From Chloroflexota bacterium (lineage in GTDB: Bacteria; Chloroflexota; Anaerolineae; CG2-30-64-16), in the NCBI GenBank assembly GCA_026389845.1, contig JAPLHB010000152.1:25990-89989 (forward strand): a stretch of 64,000 bases of DNA. The letters are read 5' to 3'. Made by a program: the position numbers and the translations under genes. Below, one piece after another: positions 7,609-17,388 of the stretch; within the stretch, counting starts at the first letter, position 1, and the number at the start of each line of letters is the position of its first letter. The notes beneath the pieces were generated by a model that did not search any database, was not told where the DNA came from, and worked only from the letters and a program-made list of their open reading frames with translations.

Positions 7609-8604
7609 TCAGATTTCTTCTTCAGGCTCGCCGCTGTCGTCTTCCGGCGCAGCCGTAACGCCCGGCTGGTAGGAAATGGCCGAAAGGAAACCCTTCGCGC
7701 CGAGCTTCTCCACCAATTCGGTCAACGACTTACGGCCGAAGTTGCGGATCGCCAGGACTTCTTCCTCGCCCTTCTCCAACCGCTCCAACACCTCGCCCAC
7801 CTTGGTGATGCCGGCGCGTTTCAGGCAGTTGTACGCCCGCACGGTCAACTCCAAATCCTCGATAGGCACGTCGAAGACGCGGCTGGGCAGCCCGCGGGTC
7901 TCGGCCGCAGCCAGCTCGATCGGAGCCACGTCGGCGCCCGCGATCAAGATCAGGTGGCGCATCAGCAGCTTGGCAGACTCGCGCAGGGCTACTTCGGGCG
8001 CAATCGTGCCGTCGGTCCAGATTTCCAAAGCCAGGCGGTCGTAGTTGGTCTGCTGGCCGATGCGGGCGCGGGTGACGGCGTAGTTCACCTTATGCACCGG
8101 GGCATAGATGGCATCCACCGGGATCTCGCCCAGCGGTAGTTTGCCGCGTTCTTCGGTAGGCGAGTAGCCGCGGCCGCGATTGACGCTCAACTCGATGTCC
8201 AGGTCCACGTCCGACGAATCGGCCGTCAACAGCAGCAATTCGGGATTGATCACCTGGACTTCGGGCGGGCAAATCAGATCACCAGCCAGCACAGGGCCTT
8301 CGCTCCGCACTTCGACGTGCAGGCGCACGGGATCGTCCACCTCGGATTTGAGGCGCAACTGCTTCAGGTTGAGCAGGAGCGCCGTGGTGTCCTCGCGCAC
8401 GTTCGGGATTGGCGAGAACTCGTGGTGGACGCCGCTAATCCGCACCGAAGCGACCGCCGCGCCGGACAACGCCGACAGCAACACCCGGCGCAACGCGTTC
8501 CCCAGGGTGATGCCAAAGCCGCTCTCCAACGGGCCGATGATGAATCGGCCGTAGTTGCGCGCGCTCGCCTCGCGTTCGATCTTGGGCAGAACAAAGTTCA
8601 ACAA
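7609..8604 (-). CDS. rpoA: DNA-directed RNA polymerase subunit alpha
   Basis: The 331-residue protein has the assembly domain (about residues 1-230, with ERGFGITLGNALRR-like SGFGITLGNALRRVLL and VDAIYAPVHKVNY). A linker is followed by the C-terminal domain from about residue 250 (LELTVRAYNCLKRAGI, RNFGRKSLTEL), which contacts UP elements and activators. Length is normal. Confidence 0.98.
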   Translation of the reverse strand: MLNFVLPKIEREASARNYGRFIIGPLESGFGITLGNALRRVLLSALSGAAVASVRISGVHHEFSPIPNVREDTTALLLNLKQLRLKSEVDDPVRLHVEVRSEGPVLAGDLICPPEVQVINPELLLLTADSSDVDLDIELSVNRGRGYSPTEERGKLPLGEIPVDAIYAPVHKVNYAVTRARIGQQTNYDRLALEIWTDGTIAPEVALRESAKLLMRHLILIAGADVAPIELAAAETRGLPSRVFDVPIEDLELTVRAYNCLKRAGITKVGEVLERLEKGEEEVLAIRNFGRKSLTELVEKLGAKGFLSAISYQPGVTAAPEDDSGEPEEEI

Positions 8605-8620
8605 GACCCTACCCCCTCTC

Positions 8621-8709
8621 GATTGCGGATTTGAGATTTCAGATTGCAGATTGCCGCGCCGAACGGCGTGCCAATCTGCAATCCTCGCGAATCTGCAATC
8701 TGCAATCTA
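8621..8709. repeat. GCAGATT/GCGGATT-family palindromic repeat
   Basis: GATTGCGGATTTGAGATTTC is followed by reversed copies of CAATCTGCAATC, with a GCCGCGCC...GGCGTG centre. It fills the rpsD-rpoA gap and can fold into a long hairpin in the operon transcript. Confidence 0.7.
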
Positions 8710-9345
8710 CTAACGGCTGTAGTACTCGACGATCAACTGCTCATTCAGCGGCAGGTCCATGGCCTGGCGGTCGGGCGGGGTCACCACGCGACCGGCCATG
8801 CGGTTGCTGTCGAATTGCAGCCAAACCGGGATACTGCGCTCGCCCAAACGCTCCGCGGCCAGCTTGAAGTACGCGTTACCGCGGCTGGTGGGGTTCACCT
8901 CGATCGTGTCGCCGACTTCCAACAGATACGATGGGATGTTGTGCTTGTGGCCGTTGAGCAAGAAATGGCCGTGGAGCACCAATTGCCGCGCCTGCGCTCG
9001 CGAGTCAGCCAGGCCCAGGCGGTAAACGGCGTTATCCAAGCGGCGCTCCAGGGTGACTAGCAGCGTGACGCCGGTCATCCCCTGCACGCGCAGCGCGTTG
9101 CGGAAGTAACGGCGGAACTGGCGCTCTTGCACGCCGTAGATGCGCCGCGCCTTCTGCTTTTCGCGCAACTGCAAGGCGTAGTCGGACTCTTTGTGTTTGA
9201 ACGCGCCTTTCTTGCCGTGCATCCCAGGAGCGAAGTTGCGCTTCTCGAACGCGCACTTAGGCGAATAGCAGCGCTCGCCCTTCAGAAACAGTTTCATGCC
9301 TTCCCGGCGGCAGAGCCTGCACACCGGATCTGTACGACGTGCCAA
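8710..9345 (-). CDS. rpsD: 30S ribosomal protein S4, zinc-binding form
   Basis: The 211-residue protein has Cys9, Cys12, Cys26 and Cys31 at the N-terminus (CxxC...C4xC), the zinc-binding C+ type. The S4 RNA-binding domain follows (LDNAVYRLGLADSRAQARQLVLHGH). S4 nucleates the 30S 5' domain. It ends VEYYSR, as is usual. Confidence 0.97.
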   Translation of the reverse strand: MARRTDPVCRLCRREGMKLFLKGERCYSPKCAFEKRNFAPGMHGKKGAFKHKESDYALQLREKQKARRIYGVQERQFRRYFRNALRVQGMTGVTLLVTLERRLDNAVYRLGLADSRAQARQLVLHGHFLLNGHKHNIPSYLLEVGDTIEVNPTSRGNAYFKLAAERLGERSIPVWLQFDSNRMAGRVVTPPDRQAMDLPLNEQLIVEYYSR

Positions 9346-9420
9346 TGGACTCCTCCTATACAGTTGATCGGTAGACCGAGAGGTTTACGGCTTGGCAACC
9401 TTCATCCCTCTCTTGACGGA

Positions 9421-9505
9421 TACTGGAAGCTGGATACTGGTCAGTTCACGCGAGATACCGTTCCTTGCATCCGCCAGCTTCTAGCTTCCGGCTTCTAGCT
9501 TCCAG
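9421..9505. repeat. CTGGAAG-family inverted repeat
   Basis: ACTGGAAGCTGGATACTGG at the left is answered by CCAGCTTCTAGCTTCC words at the right, forming an imperfect hairpin between rpsK and rpsD. The same family recurs at 15961 and 62307. Confidence 0.7.
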
Positions 9506-9958
9506 TTACACGCGGCGCTTCTTGGGCGGGCGGCAGCCGTTGTGCGGGATCGGCGTGATGTCGGTGATCGCGCGTATGCGCAGCCCGGTGGTTTGCAGCG
9601 AGCGAATCGCCGACTCGCGGCCAGGGCCAGGCCCCTTCAGAAACACGTCGGCTTCGCGCATTCCCATGTCCAACGCCTGCTTGGCAGCCACAGACGCGGC
9701 CATCTGAGCGGCGTAGGGCGTGCTCTTGCGCGACCCCTTGAACCCGGCCGTACCGGTGCTCGTCCACAACAGGGTGTTGCCCTGGGGATCGGTCACGGTC
9801 AAGATCGTGTTATTGAACGTGGACTGGATATGAACCTGCCCCTGCGGGACGACGCGCTTCTCACGTCGCGGGCCGGCGCGCCGCGCCGGGCGCTTGCCGC
9901 CGCTGCCGGCCGGTTGGCCGGCCGGTTGGCCGGCCGCTGGTTCTGTTGGTTTCGGCAT
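9506..9958 (-). CDS. rpsK: 30S ribosomal protein S11
   Basis: The 150-residue protein has [33 protein letters not shown] and [17 protein letters not shown], all S11 hallmarks. The N-terminus carries an extra run of about 20 residues with tandem GQPA units, encoded by repeated GGCCGGTT words. S11 lies on the platform near the mRNA exit. Confidence 0.97.
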   Translation of the reverse strand: MPKPTEPAAGQPAGQPAGSGGKRPARRAGPRREKRVVPQGQVHIQSTFNNTILTVTDPQGNTLLWTSTGTAGFKGSRKSTPYAAQMAASVAAKQALDMGMREADVFLKGPGPGRESAIRSLQTTGLRIRAITDITPIPHNGCRPPKKRRV

Positions 9959-9972
9959 TCTTTACTCTTCCT

Positions 9973-10350
9973 TTACTTGCGAGCGCGCTTCTTCCCAGCC
10001 ACGGTCTTGCGGGCGCCGCGCTTGGTGCGCGCGTTGGTTTTTGTACGCTGGCCGCGCGCGGGCAGGTTGCGGCGATGACGCATGCCGCGGTAGCTGCCGA
10101 TTTCCTGCAGACGCTTGATGTTCATGGCAACCTCGCGCCGCAGGTCGCCTTCCACCTTGTAATTGCGCTCGATGAACTCGCGCAGTTTCGCTACCTGCGC
10201 CTCGTCCAGGTCTTTCACCCGGATGTCGGGGCTGACGTTCGTCATCTGCAGGATTTCCTGACTCGATGTCAGGCCGATCCCGTAGATATAGGTCAGGGCA
10301 ACTTCCGCCCGCTTGTCGCGTGGCAGGTCTACACCAGCAATACGAGCCAT
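9973..10350 (-). CDS. rpsM: 30S ribosomal protein S13
   Basis: The 125-residue protein starts [13 protein letters not shown], with [33 protein letters not shown] ends and a basic C-terminal tail that reaches the P-site. Its order with rpsK and rpmJ is standard. Confidence 0.97.
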   Translation of the reverse strand: MARIAGVDLPRDKRAEVALTYIYGIGLTSSQEILQMTNVSPDIRVKDLDEAQVAKLREFIERNYKVEGDLRREVAMNIKRLQEIGSYRGMRHRRNLPARGQRTKTNARTKRGARKTVAGKKRARK

Positions 10351-10386
10351 TCGCTCTCCTCCCTAATGGCCTATCTCATCTGCTGG

Positions 10387-10430
10387 GGCCGGTCTCCGAC
10401 CGTGCCCCCTGGCTCGGTCAGAGACCGGCC
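10387..10430. repeat. GGCCGGTCTC palindrome
   Basis: GGCCGGTCTC (10387-10396) and GAGACCGGCC (10421-10430) are perfect inverted arms. Inner GACCG/CGGTC pairs extend the stem to about 15 pairs. It lies between rpmJ and rpsM. Related GGTC-rich words occur near 16715, 39365 and 48518. Confidence 0.65.
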
Positions 10431-10449
10431 AGAGCAACGGATAGGGACT

Positions 10450-10563
10450 TTATCCCTGGCGCTGCTTGTGTTTCGGGTTGCTGCAGATCACGTGCACGAC
10501 GCCGTGGCGGCGGATGATCTTGCATTTGTCGCAAATACGCTTGACAGAAGGTCGAACTTTCAT
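10450..10563 (-). CDS. rpmJ: 50S ribosomal protein L36
   Basis: A 37-residue protein, [17 protein letters not shown]..., with zinc ligands Cys11, Cys14, Cys27 and His32 and the usual KQRQG end. It starts 11 bases after map; infA, which usually lies between them, is missing. Confidence 0.96.
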   Translation of the reverse strand: MKVRPSVKRICDKCKIIRRHGVVHVICSNPKHKQRQG

Positions 10564-10574
10564 CTAACTTGCTC

Positions 10575-11348
10575 CTACAATACCGTCAGGATTTCCGGCT
10601 CGCCATCAGTAACAGCGAGCGTATGCTCGAAGTGCGCCGACCGCTTGCCGTCGGCCGTGACAACCGTCCACCCATCGGCCAGGGTGCGGGTGCGCCAGGT
10701 GCCCACGTTAACCATCGGTTCGAGGGCAAACGTCATGCCCACCTGGAGCCGCGGCCCCCGACCGCCCTTGTCGGGCACGTAGTTGAGCACCTGCGGCTCT
10801 TCGTGCATCTTGCGACCGACGCCATGGCCGGTGTATTCGCGGACGACCGCGAAGCCGCGCTGCTTGACGCAGGTCTCGATGGCCTCCGAAATGTCGGCCA
10901 GTCGCTTGCCCACGCGCGCCTGGCGGATGCCCGCCCACAACGACCCTTCGGTCGCCTCCATCAGCCGTCGGCCCTCATCGTCAATCACGTCGACGGCATA
11001 CGTCCACGCCGAATCGCCCACCCAACCACGGTAGACCGACCCGACATCTATGCTGATGATGTCGCCCGGCTCCAGCCAGCGTTTACGGCTAGGGATGCCG
11101 TGGACAATCTCCTCGTTGATCGAGGTGCAGATACTCGCCGGAAAATCGTTCTTGCCGGTGTGCGGATACCCCAGGAACGCCGGAATCGCACCGTGCGCCC
11201 GAATGATCTGATCGGCTTTGACGTTCAACTCGGCGGTGGTGACGCCGGGTCGGATCATTTCACGGAGCGCCTCGTGGACGCGAGCCACGATCCGGCCCGC
11301 CTCCCGCATCAGGACGATCTCGGCCTTCGACTTCAGGACAATCGGCAT
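10575..11348 (-). CDS. map: methionine aminopeptidase, type I
   Basis: The 257-residue enzyme removes N-terminal Met from nascent proteins. The five metal ligands are visible: Asp101 (ISIDVG), Asp112 (VGDSAW), His175 (YTGHGVG), Glu210 (FALEP) and Glu241 (FEHT). CTSINEEIVHGIP is the substrate-pocket block. There is no N-terminal zinc-finger or SH3 extension. It follows adk by 4 bases in the secY-adk-map order. Confidence 0.97.
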   Translation of the reverse strand: MPIVLKSKAEIVLMREAGRIVARVHEALREMIRPGVTTAELNVKADQIIRAHGAIPAFLGYPHTGKNDFPASICTSINEEIVHGIPSRKRWLEPGDIISIDVGSVYRGWVGDSAWTYAVDVIDDEGRRLMEATEGSLWAGIRQARVGKRLADISEAIETCVKQRGFAVVREYTGHGVGRKMHEEPQVLNYVPDKGGRGPRLQVGMTFALEPMVNVGTWRTRTLADGWTVVTADGKRSAHFEHTLAVTDGEPEILTVL

Positions 11349-11352
11349 TCAG

Positions 11353-12009
11353 TTAAGCTGCCTTGAGCGCCGCCAGCAGATCGGCCTGCACGGCCTCGAT
11401 CGCGCGAGCGCCGTTGAGCGACAACAGGACGCCGTGGGCGAAATAGTAACCGACCAGCGGCGCGGTCTGCTTGTAATAGACGAACAGGCGGTTGCGCACG
11501 GTGTCCGATTCGTCGTCGGCCCGGCGATACAACTCGCCCCCACACTTGTCGCACTTGCCCGCGACCTGCGGCGGGTTGAACTCCAACTGGTACATAGCCT
11601 GGCAATTGCGGCATACGCGGCGCCCGGCCAGCCGGTTGATGACCGCTTCGTCGCTCACTTCCAGAAGCGGCACCTTGCTCACCTGTGCGCCGACGGTCGC
11701 CAGGGCCTTATCCAGCGCGTCGGCCTGGGCCAACGTCCGCGGGAAGCCGTCCAAGATGGCGCCGTTGGCGCAATCGGGCCGGCTCAACCGATCCATCACC
11801 ATGTTGATCGTCACGTCGTCGGGTACCAGCGCGCCGCTGTCCATATACGTCTTCGCCAGCAGTCCCAGCGGGGTCTGATTCTTCAGGTTCTCCCGGAAGA
11901 TGTCACCCGACGATATCTGCGGCAGCCCCAACGTCTCCGACAGCAGCCGCGCCTGCGTGCCCTTGCCGGCCCCCGGTGCGCCAAGCATGATGATGAAGAG
12001 TGGCGTCAT
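11353..12009 (-). CDS. adk: adenylate kinase, zinc-LID type
   Basis: The 218-residue protein has the P-loop GAPGAGKGT at 9-17, the GFPRTLAQA block and a long LID. In the LID, CRNC and CDKCG form a four-cysteine zinc site. It balances AMP, ADP and ATP. The start ATG overlaps the secY stop in an ATGA arrangement, indicating translational coupling. A longer frame reading into secY is spurious. Confidence 0.97.
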   Translation of the reverse strand: MTPLFIIMLGAPGAGKGTQARLLSETLGLPQISSGDIFRENLKNQTPLGLLAKTYMDSGALVPDDVTINMVMDRLSRPDCANGAILDGFPRTLAQADALDKALATVGAQVSKVPLLEVSDEAVINRLAGRRVCRNCQAMYQLEFNPPQVAGKCDKCGGELYRRADDESDTVRNRLFVYYKQTAPLVGYYFAHGVLLSLNGARAIEAVQADLLAALKAA

Positions 12010-13343
12010 CGGCGGATGAACCCCTCGTAGTGCCGCATCAACAACTGCGCTTCGAGCTGCTTCATCGTGTCCAGCACCACGCCGACCACGATCAGCAGGC
12101 CAGAGCTGGAGATGAGCAGCGTGCTGTTGGCCGCGCGACTGGCGCCGCCGCCGAAGATCAGATGCGTGATCCACGGTAGGATCGCCACCAGGCCCAGGAA
12201 GAGCGCGCCCACCAGGGTGATGCGCTGCATGACGCGATTCAGGTACTCTTCGGTGTTCTGGCCGGGACGGATGCCCGGGACGAAGCCGCCTTGCTTTTGC
12301 AGCGAGTCGGCCAAGTTCTGCTGCCGGAACACCACGTCCGTGTAAAAGTACGTAAACGCAATCACCAGGACGAAGTACAGGATCCAGTACAAGTTGCCCG
12401 ACGGGCTGAAAAACTTGTATATGAAGTTCGCCACCGACGCAATCCAGGTCACCGACGAGTACGTGAAGTAGCTGGCGATCGTGCTCGGAAAGATCAAGAA
12501 GCTGGAGGCAAAGATCAGCGGGATCATGCCGGCCGAATTGACCCGGAGCGGCACATGCGTGCTCTGGCCTCCGACCACCATCAACCGGTTGCCGCGCATA
12601 GCCCGCACCCGCTTGCCATACTGCACGGGGATGCGGCGCTGTCCTTCCTGCACGACCACGATCACGATCACGGTCAATACCGTCACCGTGAGAAAGACGA
12701 TCAGCTCGCCCAGTCCGCCCTCGACCCAGGTGCGCTGGATGTTCTGGGGCATCGCGGCGATAATGCCGCCAAAGATGATGATCGAGACACCGTTGCCAAT
12801 GCCTTCCTGCGTGATCAACTGGCCGAACCACATCGCCAGCATCGTGCCTGCAACCAGGGTCGCAAGGATCGAGATCGTCGCCAGCGGATACTGGCTGAAG
12901 CCGAATTCTTTCAGCACCGCGCCCGATTGTGTGGCATTGGAAGCGGCCAGGATCGAAGACTGACCGAACGCCTGCAACGCCGCCATCGGGATCGTCAGGT
13001 AGTTGGTGTACTGGTTGAGCTTGTTTCTGCCGGCCTCGCCTTCCTTGCCCAACGCCTCCAATTGCGGGATGATCGGCATGAGCAACTGGACGATGATCTG
13101 CGCCGTAATGTACGGATAGACACCCATCGCCATCACGGAGAAGTTCTGCAGCGCGCCACCCGAAAGCAAGTTCAACAGACCCAGCAGTTGGTTCGACTGG
13201 AAAATCTGGGCCAGCGCCCCGCGATCCACGCCAGGTACCGGGATGTGCGAGGTCAACCGGTAGATCACTAGGATGCCGAGCGTGATGAATAGCTTCCGCC
13301 GCAAGTCCGGCAATCTGAATGCGTTACGAACGGCCTCGATCAT
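12006..13343 (-). CDS. secY: protein translocase subunit SecY
   Basis: The 445-residue membrane protein has ten predicted hydrophobic helices. The N-terminal block RKLFITLGILVIYRLTSHIPVPGV, QSNQLLGLLNLLSGGAL and GMIPLIFASS are SecY signatures. It forms the plasma-membrane secretion channel. It is located in the spc operon between rplO and adk. Confidence 0.97.
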   Translation of the reverse strand: MIEAVRNAFRLPDLRRKLFITLGILVIYRLTSHIPVPGVDRGALAQIFQSNQLLGLLNLLSGGALQNFSVMAMGVYPYITAQIIVQLLMPIIPQLEALGKEGEAGRNKLNQYTNYLTIPMAALQAFGQSSILAASNATQSGAVLKEFGFSQYPLATISILATLVAGTMLAMWFGQLITQEGIGNGVSIIIFGGIIAAMPQNIQRTWVEGGLGELIVFLTVTVLTVIVIVVVQEGQRRIPVQYGKRVRAMRGNRLMVVGGQSTHVPLRVNSAGMIPLIFASSFLIFPSTIASYFTYSSVTWIASVANFIYKFFSPSGNLYWILYFVLVIAFTYFYTDVVFRQQNLADSLQKQGGFVPGIRPGQNTEEYLNRVMQRITLVGALFLGLVAILPWITHLIFGGGASRAANSTLLISSSGLLIVVGVVLDTMKQLEAQLLMRHYEGFIRR

Positions 13344-13453
13344 GGGCCTTCTCCTCGACCACGTAGCCTTCCAGATAGGGCTAGGGCAGAGCCTTCAGGC
13401 GGTCCAAACCGGCCAGAGCCTCTCGTCCGAAACCTTACCCGATAGGGCAGCCT

Positions 13454-13903
13454 CTACAGGCTGAGTTCTTCGACGCTGCCACCGGCGGCCAGGATCTTCT
13501 CCCGCGCGGCCGCCGAAAACTTGTGCGCCTTGACCTTCAGCGCCCGATCCAGCTCGCCATCGCCGAGCACCTTCACTGGCGTCGCCGGCGATTTGATCAG
13601 ACCGGCCGCGACCAGCAGCTCAGGCGTCACCTCAGTGCCGGCTTCGAAGCCGTTGAGCCGCTCGACGTTGATCGGCGCGAACTCGATCCGCCAGATATTG
13701 GTGAAGCCACGCAGTTGCGGCAGACGACGGACCAGCGGCAATTGGCCGCCTTCAAAGTATGGGGCAGGAACGCCGCCGGAGCGGGAGCCTTGGCCCTTCT
13801 GGCCGCGGCCGGCGGTCTTGCCGCCGCCGCCAGAGATCCCCCGGCCGACACGCTCGCGATCCCGGTGCGCGCCCCGTGCGGGTTGCAGTTCGTTTAAGTT
13901 CAT
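13454..13903 (-). CDS. rplO: 50S ribosomal protein L15
   Basis: The ATG at 13903 gives 149 residues starting [20 protein letters not shown]. The glycine-rich [18 protein letters not shown] segment and [14 protein letters not shown] are typical of L15. An upstream in-frame start is not supported. Confidence 0.96.
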   Translation of the reverse strand: MNLNELQPARGAHRDRERVGRGISGGGGKTAGRGQKGQGSRSGGVPAPYFEGGQLPLVRRLPQLRGFTNIWRIEFAPINVERLNGFEAGTEVTPELLVAAGLIKSPATPVKVLGDGELDRALKVKAHKFSAAAREKILAAGGSVEELSL

Positions 13904-13979
13904 CTCTAACCTTCTCCCCGACGAACCATGAATGACTAACAACGCATGAGCGTGCCAGCCGTTCGTCTTCCGTCGTTGG

Positions 13980-14177
13980 TCAAGCGATCACATCTTCGAC
14001 GGTCACCAGGTGGCGCACCTTGTGCAGCATCCCCCGCACGGCCGGCGTATCGGGCAGTTCGACCGTCTGGCCGAGCCGGGTCAGGCCCAACCGGCGCACA
14101 GTGGCCTTCTGGTCGAACTTGACGCCGATCGAGCTGGTGGCGTAGGTGACACGCAGCTTCTTATCATTCAGCGGCAT
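13980..14177 (-). CDS. rpmD: 50S ribosomal protein L30
   Basis: The 65-residue protein has [32 protein letters not shown] and [15 protein letters not shown], which define L30. It overlaps the end of rpsE by 14 bases, implying coupled translation. Confidence 0.95.
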   Translation of the reverse strand: MPLNDKKLRVTYATSSIGVKFDQKATVRRLGLTRLGQTVELPDTPAVRGMLHKVRHLVTVEDVIA

Positions 14178-14790
14178 CTTCCTTACCTCCCCGCAGCCAG
14201 TAGGGGGTCAAGGACTCCACCGGCTTGCCGCGCCGTTTGGCCTCTTCCTCGGGATTCTTCAACGAGTCCAAAGCCACAAAAGTCGCAGCCACCACGTTCA
14301 ACACGTTGGCGCTGCCCTGCGATTTCGTCAAGATGTCGCGAATGCCAGCCGCTTCCAGGACCGCGCGCACCCCACCGCCCGCGATGACGCCCGTGCCGGG
14401 TGACGCCGGCCGCAGGAGCACCCGCGCCGCGCTGAAGTCGCCGATCGCCGCATGGGGGATCGTCGTGCCGATCAGCGGGACGAGACGCATGACCTTGCGC
14501 GCCCGTTCCGAGGCCTTGCGCACCGCTTCGGGCACCTCGCGCGCCTTGCCGACGCCGAAGCCGACCTTGCCGTGGTTATCGCCGACCACGACGACCGCGC
14601 GAAAGGCAAACCGCCGGCCGCCCTTCAGCACCTTGGCGGTGCGGGCGATGTGCACCACGCGCTCGTCGAACTGTTCACGTTCTTCATCGCGCTCACGGTC
14701 GCGCGACGGGCGCCGCCTATCCTTGTTCTGCTGATCGCTGCCGCCGCTGCGCTGCCCTTGTCCTTGTCCTTGTTCCCTCTTACCAGGCAT
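14164..14790 (-). CDS. rpsE: 30S ribosomal protein S5
   Basis: The ATG at 14790 gives 208 residues. An N-terminal extension of about 45 residues, charged and Gln/Gly/Arg-rich, precedes the S5 core ([34 protein letters not shown], and the C-terminal [15 protein letters not shown]). S5 lies near the mRNA entry site and affects fidelity. Confidence 0.96.
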   Translation of the reverse strand: MPGKREQGQGQGQRSGGSDQQNKDRRRPSRDRERDEEREQFDERVVHIARTAKVLKGGRRFAFRAVVVVGDNHGKVGFGVGKAREVPEAVRKASERARKVMRLVPLIGTTIPHAAIGDFSAARVLLRPASPGTGVIAGGGVRAVLEAAGIRDILTKSQGSANVLNVVAATFVALDSLKNPEEEAKRRGKPVESLTPYWLRGGKEDAAE

Positions 14791-14805
14791 CAGTACCCCC
14801 CAGTG

Positions 14806-14873
14806 CATTGCGGATTTCGGATTAGGGATTTCGGCCGAGCCATTCCGCACTCCGAAATCTGCAATCCGCCATC
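14806..14873. repeat. GCGGATT-family palindromic repeat
   Basis: ATTGCGGATTTCGGATTAGGG is answered by CCGAAATCTGCAATCCGCC. It fills the rplR-rpsE gap and touches the rplR stop. Confidence 0.7.
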
Positions 14874-15237
14874 AGAATTCCAGTCCGCCCTCGCGTGCCC
14901 CGTCGGCCAGCGCCTTGACGCGGCCGTGATAGGGGTAACCGCCCCGGTCGAAAACCACCTGCTTCAAACCCTGCGCCAGCGCCCGCTGTGCTACCAGCTT
15001 GCCCACCTTGGCCGCCTGCTGAGACTTGCTCAGCCCCCCCAGTTGCTCGCGCAACTCAGGATCGATGGTGGACGCCGCGACCAGCGTACGCCCCTGGTCA
15101 TCGTCAATCACCTGCGCGTAGACGTGCTGCAGGCTGCGAAAGACGTTCAGCCGAGGGCGCTCGGTTGTGCCGCGCAGACGGCGGCGGATGCGCTCATGCC
15201 GGCGATCGCGAGCTTCCTGACTCGTGTTCATGGTCAT
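14872..15237 (-). CDS. rplR: 50S ribosomal protein L18
   Basis: The 121-residue protein has [29 protein letters not shown] and [26 protein letters not shown], the 5S rRNA-binding L18 pattern. Its order after rplF is standard. Confidence 0.97.
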   Translation of the reverse strand: MTMNTSQEARDRRHERIRRRLRGTTERPRLNVFRSLQHVYAQVIDDDQGRTLVAASTIDPELREQLGGLSKSQQAAKVGKLVAQRALAQGLKQVVFDRGGYPYHGRVKALADGAREGGLEF

Positions 15238-15383
15238 TGACTTAGATCCTCCTGACCGGTTGGGGCTGCTGCCTTCATAGTTCAGCTCGGGCAGGTCACC
15301 ACCCGAAACCCCAACCCGGGACTATACTCGACCGTTACACGATTCTACGAATCGAGTGTGCTTTCCTGTTCGTGACGGGCTTA

Positions 15384-15947
15384 TTACTTGGCACCCTTGC
15401 CGCCGACCTTGCCGGTCTTGCCTTGCTTCCGGCGCACGATCTCACCGCGATAGTGGACGCCCTTGCCCTTGTATGGCTCCGGCGCACGCACATCGCGAAT
15501 CTGGGCCGCCATCTGGCCCACGACCTGCTTGTCAATCCCCGTGATCGTGACCTGCCGGCCCGTCTTATCCACCTCGAACGCGATGCCGGGCGGGGGCACG
15601 ATTTCGATCGGGTGCGAATAACCCAAGAACACCACCAGATTCTTGCCCATCATACTCGCCCGGTAGCCCACGCCTTCGATTTCCAGGATGCGGGTGAAGC
15701 CGGCGCTGACGCCCAGCACCATGTTGTTCAGCAGCGCGCGGGTCAGGCCGTGCAGGGCGCGCTGCATCTTGTTGTCCGAGTGCCGGGTGACCTTCACCTC
15801 TGCCGCGACCTGTTCCATCGTGATCTCGGCCGGGAACTGGTGTTCGAGTTGGCCCTTCGGCCCCTTCACCGCCACCTGATTGCCTTGACCGATCGTCACG
15901 GTCACGCCCTTCGGCAGGGGAACCGGCATTTTACCAATGCGTGACAC
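15384..15947 (-). CDS. rplF: 50S ribosomal protein L6 (GTG start)
   Basis: The GTG at 15947 gives 187 residues starting SRIGKMPVPLPKGVTV, the normal L6 N-terminus. PEPYKGKGVHYRGE near the end is the L6 signature. Upstream in-frame ATG codons lie in the repeat at 15961-16023 and were rejected. A gap of about 145 bases follows before rplR. Confidence 0.96.
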   Translation of the reverse strand: MSRIGKMPVPLPKGVTVTIGQGNQVAVKGPKGQLEHQFPAEITMEQVAAEVKVTRHSDNKMQRALHGLTRALLNNMVLGVSAGFTRILEIEGVGYRASMMGKNLVVFLGYSHPIEIVPPPGIAFEVDKTGRQVTITGIDKQVVGQMAAQIRDVRAPEPYKGKGVHYRGEIVRRKQGKTGKVGGKGAK

Positions 15948-15960
15948 TGTCCTACCCTCC

Positions 15961-16023
15961 GTTACTGGAAGCTGGATACTGGAAGCTGACAACTCGACTA
16001 GCTTCCAGCTTCTAGCTTCAAGT
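15961..16023. repeat. CTGGAAG-family inverted repeat
   Basis: TACTGGAAGCTGGATACTGG is followed by the reverse words AGCTTCCAGCTTC. It fills the rpsH-rplF gap. Confidence 0.7.
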
Positions 16024-16419
16024 CTACCAGACGTAGCAAAGCACTTCGCCGCCAAGCCCCAGCCGGCGCGCTTTCTGGCCGGTCATGATGCCTTGGGGCG
16101 TGCTCAGGATGGCGATCCCCAGGCCGCTCAATACCCAGGGGATCTCGTTGCGTTTGACGTACACGCGCCGTCCCGGCTTGCTGATGCGCTGCAGACCGGT
16201 GACGATGGACTTGCGATCGCGGTCGTACTTCAGCACGACTCGAATCTGCGGCTGCGGCAAATCCTTGGTGACCTCGAAGTCCTTGATGAACCCCTCGTCC
16301 TTCAGGATGCGCGCCAGCGCGACCTTGACCTTGGAACCCGGCACCACGACCTGCTTCTGGCGGATCATGATACCGTTGCGGATACGCGTGAGCATGTCAG
16401 CAATCGGATCGCTAATCAT
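16024..16419 (-). CDS. rpsH: 30S ribosomal protein S8
   Basis: The ATG at 16419 gives 131 residues beginning MISDPIADMLTRIRNG, with a C-terminal ILSTPQGIMTGQKARRLGLGGE. S8 binds helix 21 of 16S rRNA. An alternative start 6 codons upstream is less likely. Confidence 0.96.
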   Translation of the reverse strand: MISDPIADMLTRIRNGIMIRQKQVVVPGSKVKVALARILKDEGFIKDFEVTKDLPQPQIRVVLKYDRDRKSIVTGLQRISKPGRRVYVKRNEIPWVLSGLGIAILSTPQGIMTGQKARRLGLGGEVLCYVW

Positions 16420-16514
16420 TCCTGTCTTGCTCCTCAACCGACCGCCAGTAAACCGCCCGGCAAAACCGGGTACGGCGCGTTCCGCGCCGGCTCACAGCGG
16501 CCCACAAGAGCTGA

Positions 16515-16697
16515 TTACCAGCTCGACTTGACCACGCCGGGCAAATTGCCCTTGAGTGCCTGATCCCGGAAGCAGATGCGGCAGAGATCGAACCGGCGCA
16601 TATAGCCATGCGGCCGGCCACACATACTGCAGCGATTGTGCACACGCACCGCGTACTTCCGCCGTTGTTCACGATATGGCATGCATGTCTTGGCCAC
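16515..16697 (-). CDS. rpsZ: 30S ribosomal protein S14, zinc type (type Z)
   Basis: The short 60-residue form has two CxxC pairs (CSMC and CRIC) that bind zinc, plus [14 protein letters not shown] and the C-terminal GVVKSSW. It sits between rplE and rpsH, as in other zinc-type spc operons. Confidence 0.96.
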   Translation of the reverse strand: MAKTCMPYREQRRKYAVRVHNRCSMCGRPHGYMRRFDLCRICFRDQALKGNLPGVVKSSW

Positions 16698-16736
16698 TGA
16701 TTCCCTCCAGCTCGGGCCGGTCTTCGACCGTACCCA

Positions 16737-17285
16737 TTAGTTCTTGCGAAACGGCATGCCCAGCAACTGGAGCAAGCGCAGCGCTTCCTCGTCGGTCTTA
16801 GCCGTGGTGACGACGGTGATGGACATCCCGCGCATCTTGTCAATCTTGTCGTACTGGATCTCAGGCCAGACCAGTTGCTCGCGCAACCCCAGGCTGTAGT
16901 TTCCGCGGCCGTCGAAAGCATCCGGCGAAACCCCGCGGAAGTCACGCTGCCGCGGCAGGGCCACGCTGATCAGGCGATCCAGGAAACTCCACATGCGCTC
17001 GCTGCGCAGCGTCACCGTGACGCCGATGGAGTTGCCTTCGCGCAGCTTGAACGCCGCGATGGAGCGCTTGGCCTTGGTGATCACCGGCTTTTGCCCGGCG
17101 ATGATGGTCAGATCGCCCGTCGCCGCGTCCAGTGATTTGGCATTCTGCAGCGCCTCACCCATGCCGATATTCAGCACGACCTTGACGACATGCGGAACTT
17201 GCATGACGTTGGCATAGCTGAATTCCTTCATCATCGCCGGCACCGCGTCCTGCCGGTACCGTTCCAACAATCTCGGTAGTGCCAT
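16737..17285 (-). CDS. rplE: 50S ribosomal protein L5
   Basis: The ATG at 17285 ([10 protein letters not shown]) has AGGGAG about 10 bases upstream and gives 182 residues. [24 protein letters not shown] and [20 protein letters not shown] are L5 hallmarks. It binds 5S rRNA. A start three codons earlier is possible. Confidence 0.96.
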   Translation of the reverse strand: MALPRLLERYRQDAVPAMMKEFSYANVMQVPHVVKVVLNIGMGEALQNAKSLDAATGDLTIIAGQKPVITKAKRSIAAFKLREGNSIGVTVTLRSERMWSFLDRLISVALPRQRDFRGVSPDAFDGRGNYSLGLREQLVWPEIQYDKIDKMRGMSITVVTTAKTDEEALRLLQLLGMPFRKN

Positions 17286-17300
17286 ATAACCCATACTCCC

Positions 17301-17388
17301 TGCGTGGCGCACGCATTGCGTATTTCGTATTGCGTGTTCCGTGGCTGTTATCTCACGCTTCACGCACCACGGAGTACGTTTCACGCAT
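17301..17388. repeat. GCGTATTTCGTATT / TCACGCTTCACGC repeat
   Basis: Words of the ATTGCGTATTTCGTATTGCG type are followed by TCACGCTTCACGC words. It fills the rplX-rplE gap and covers the rplX stop. Confidence 0.6.
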
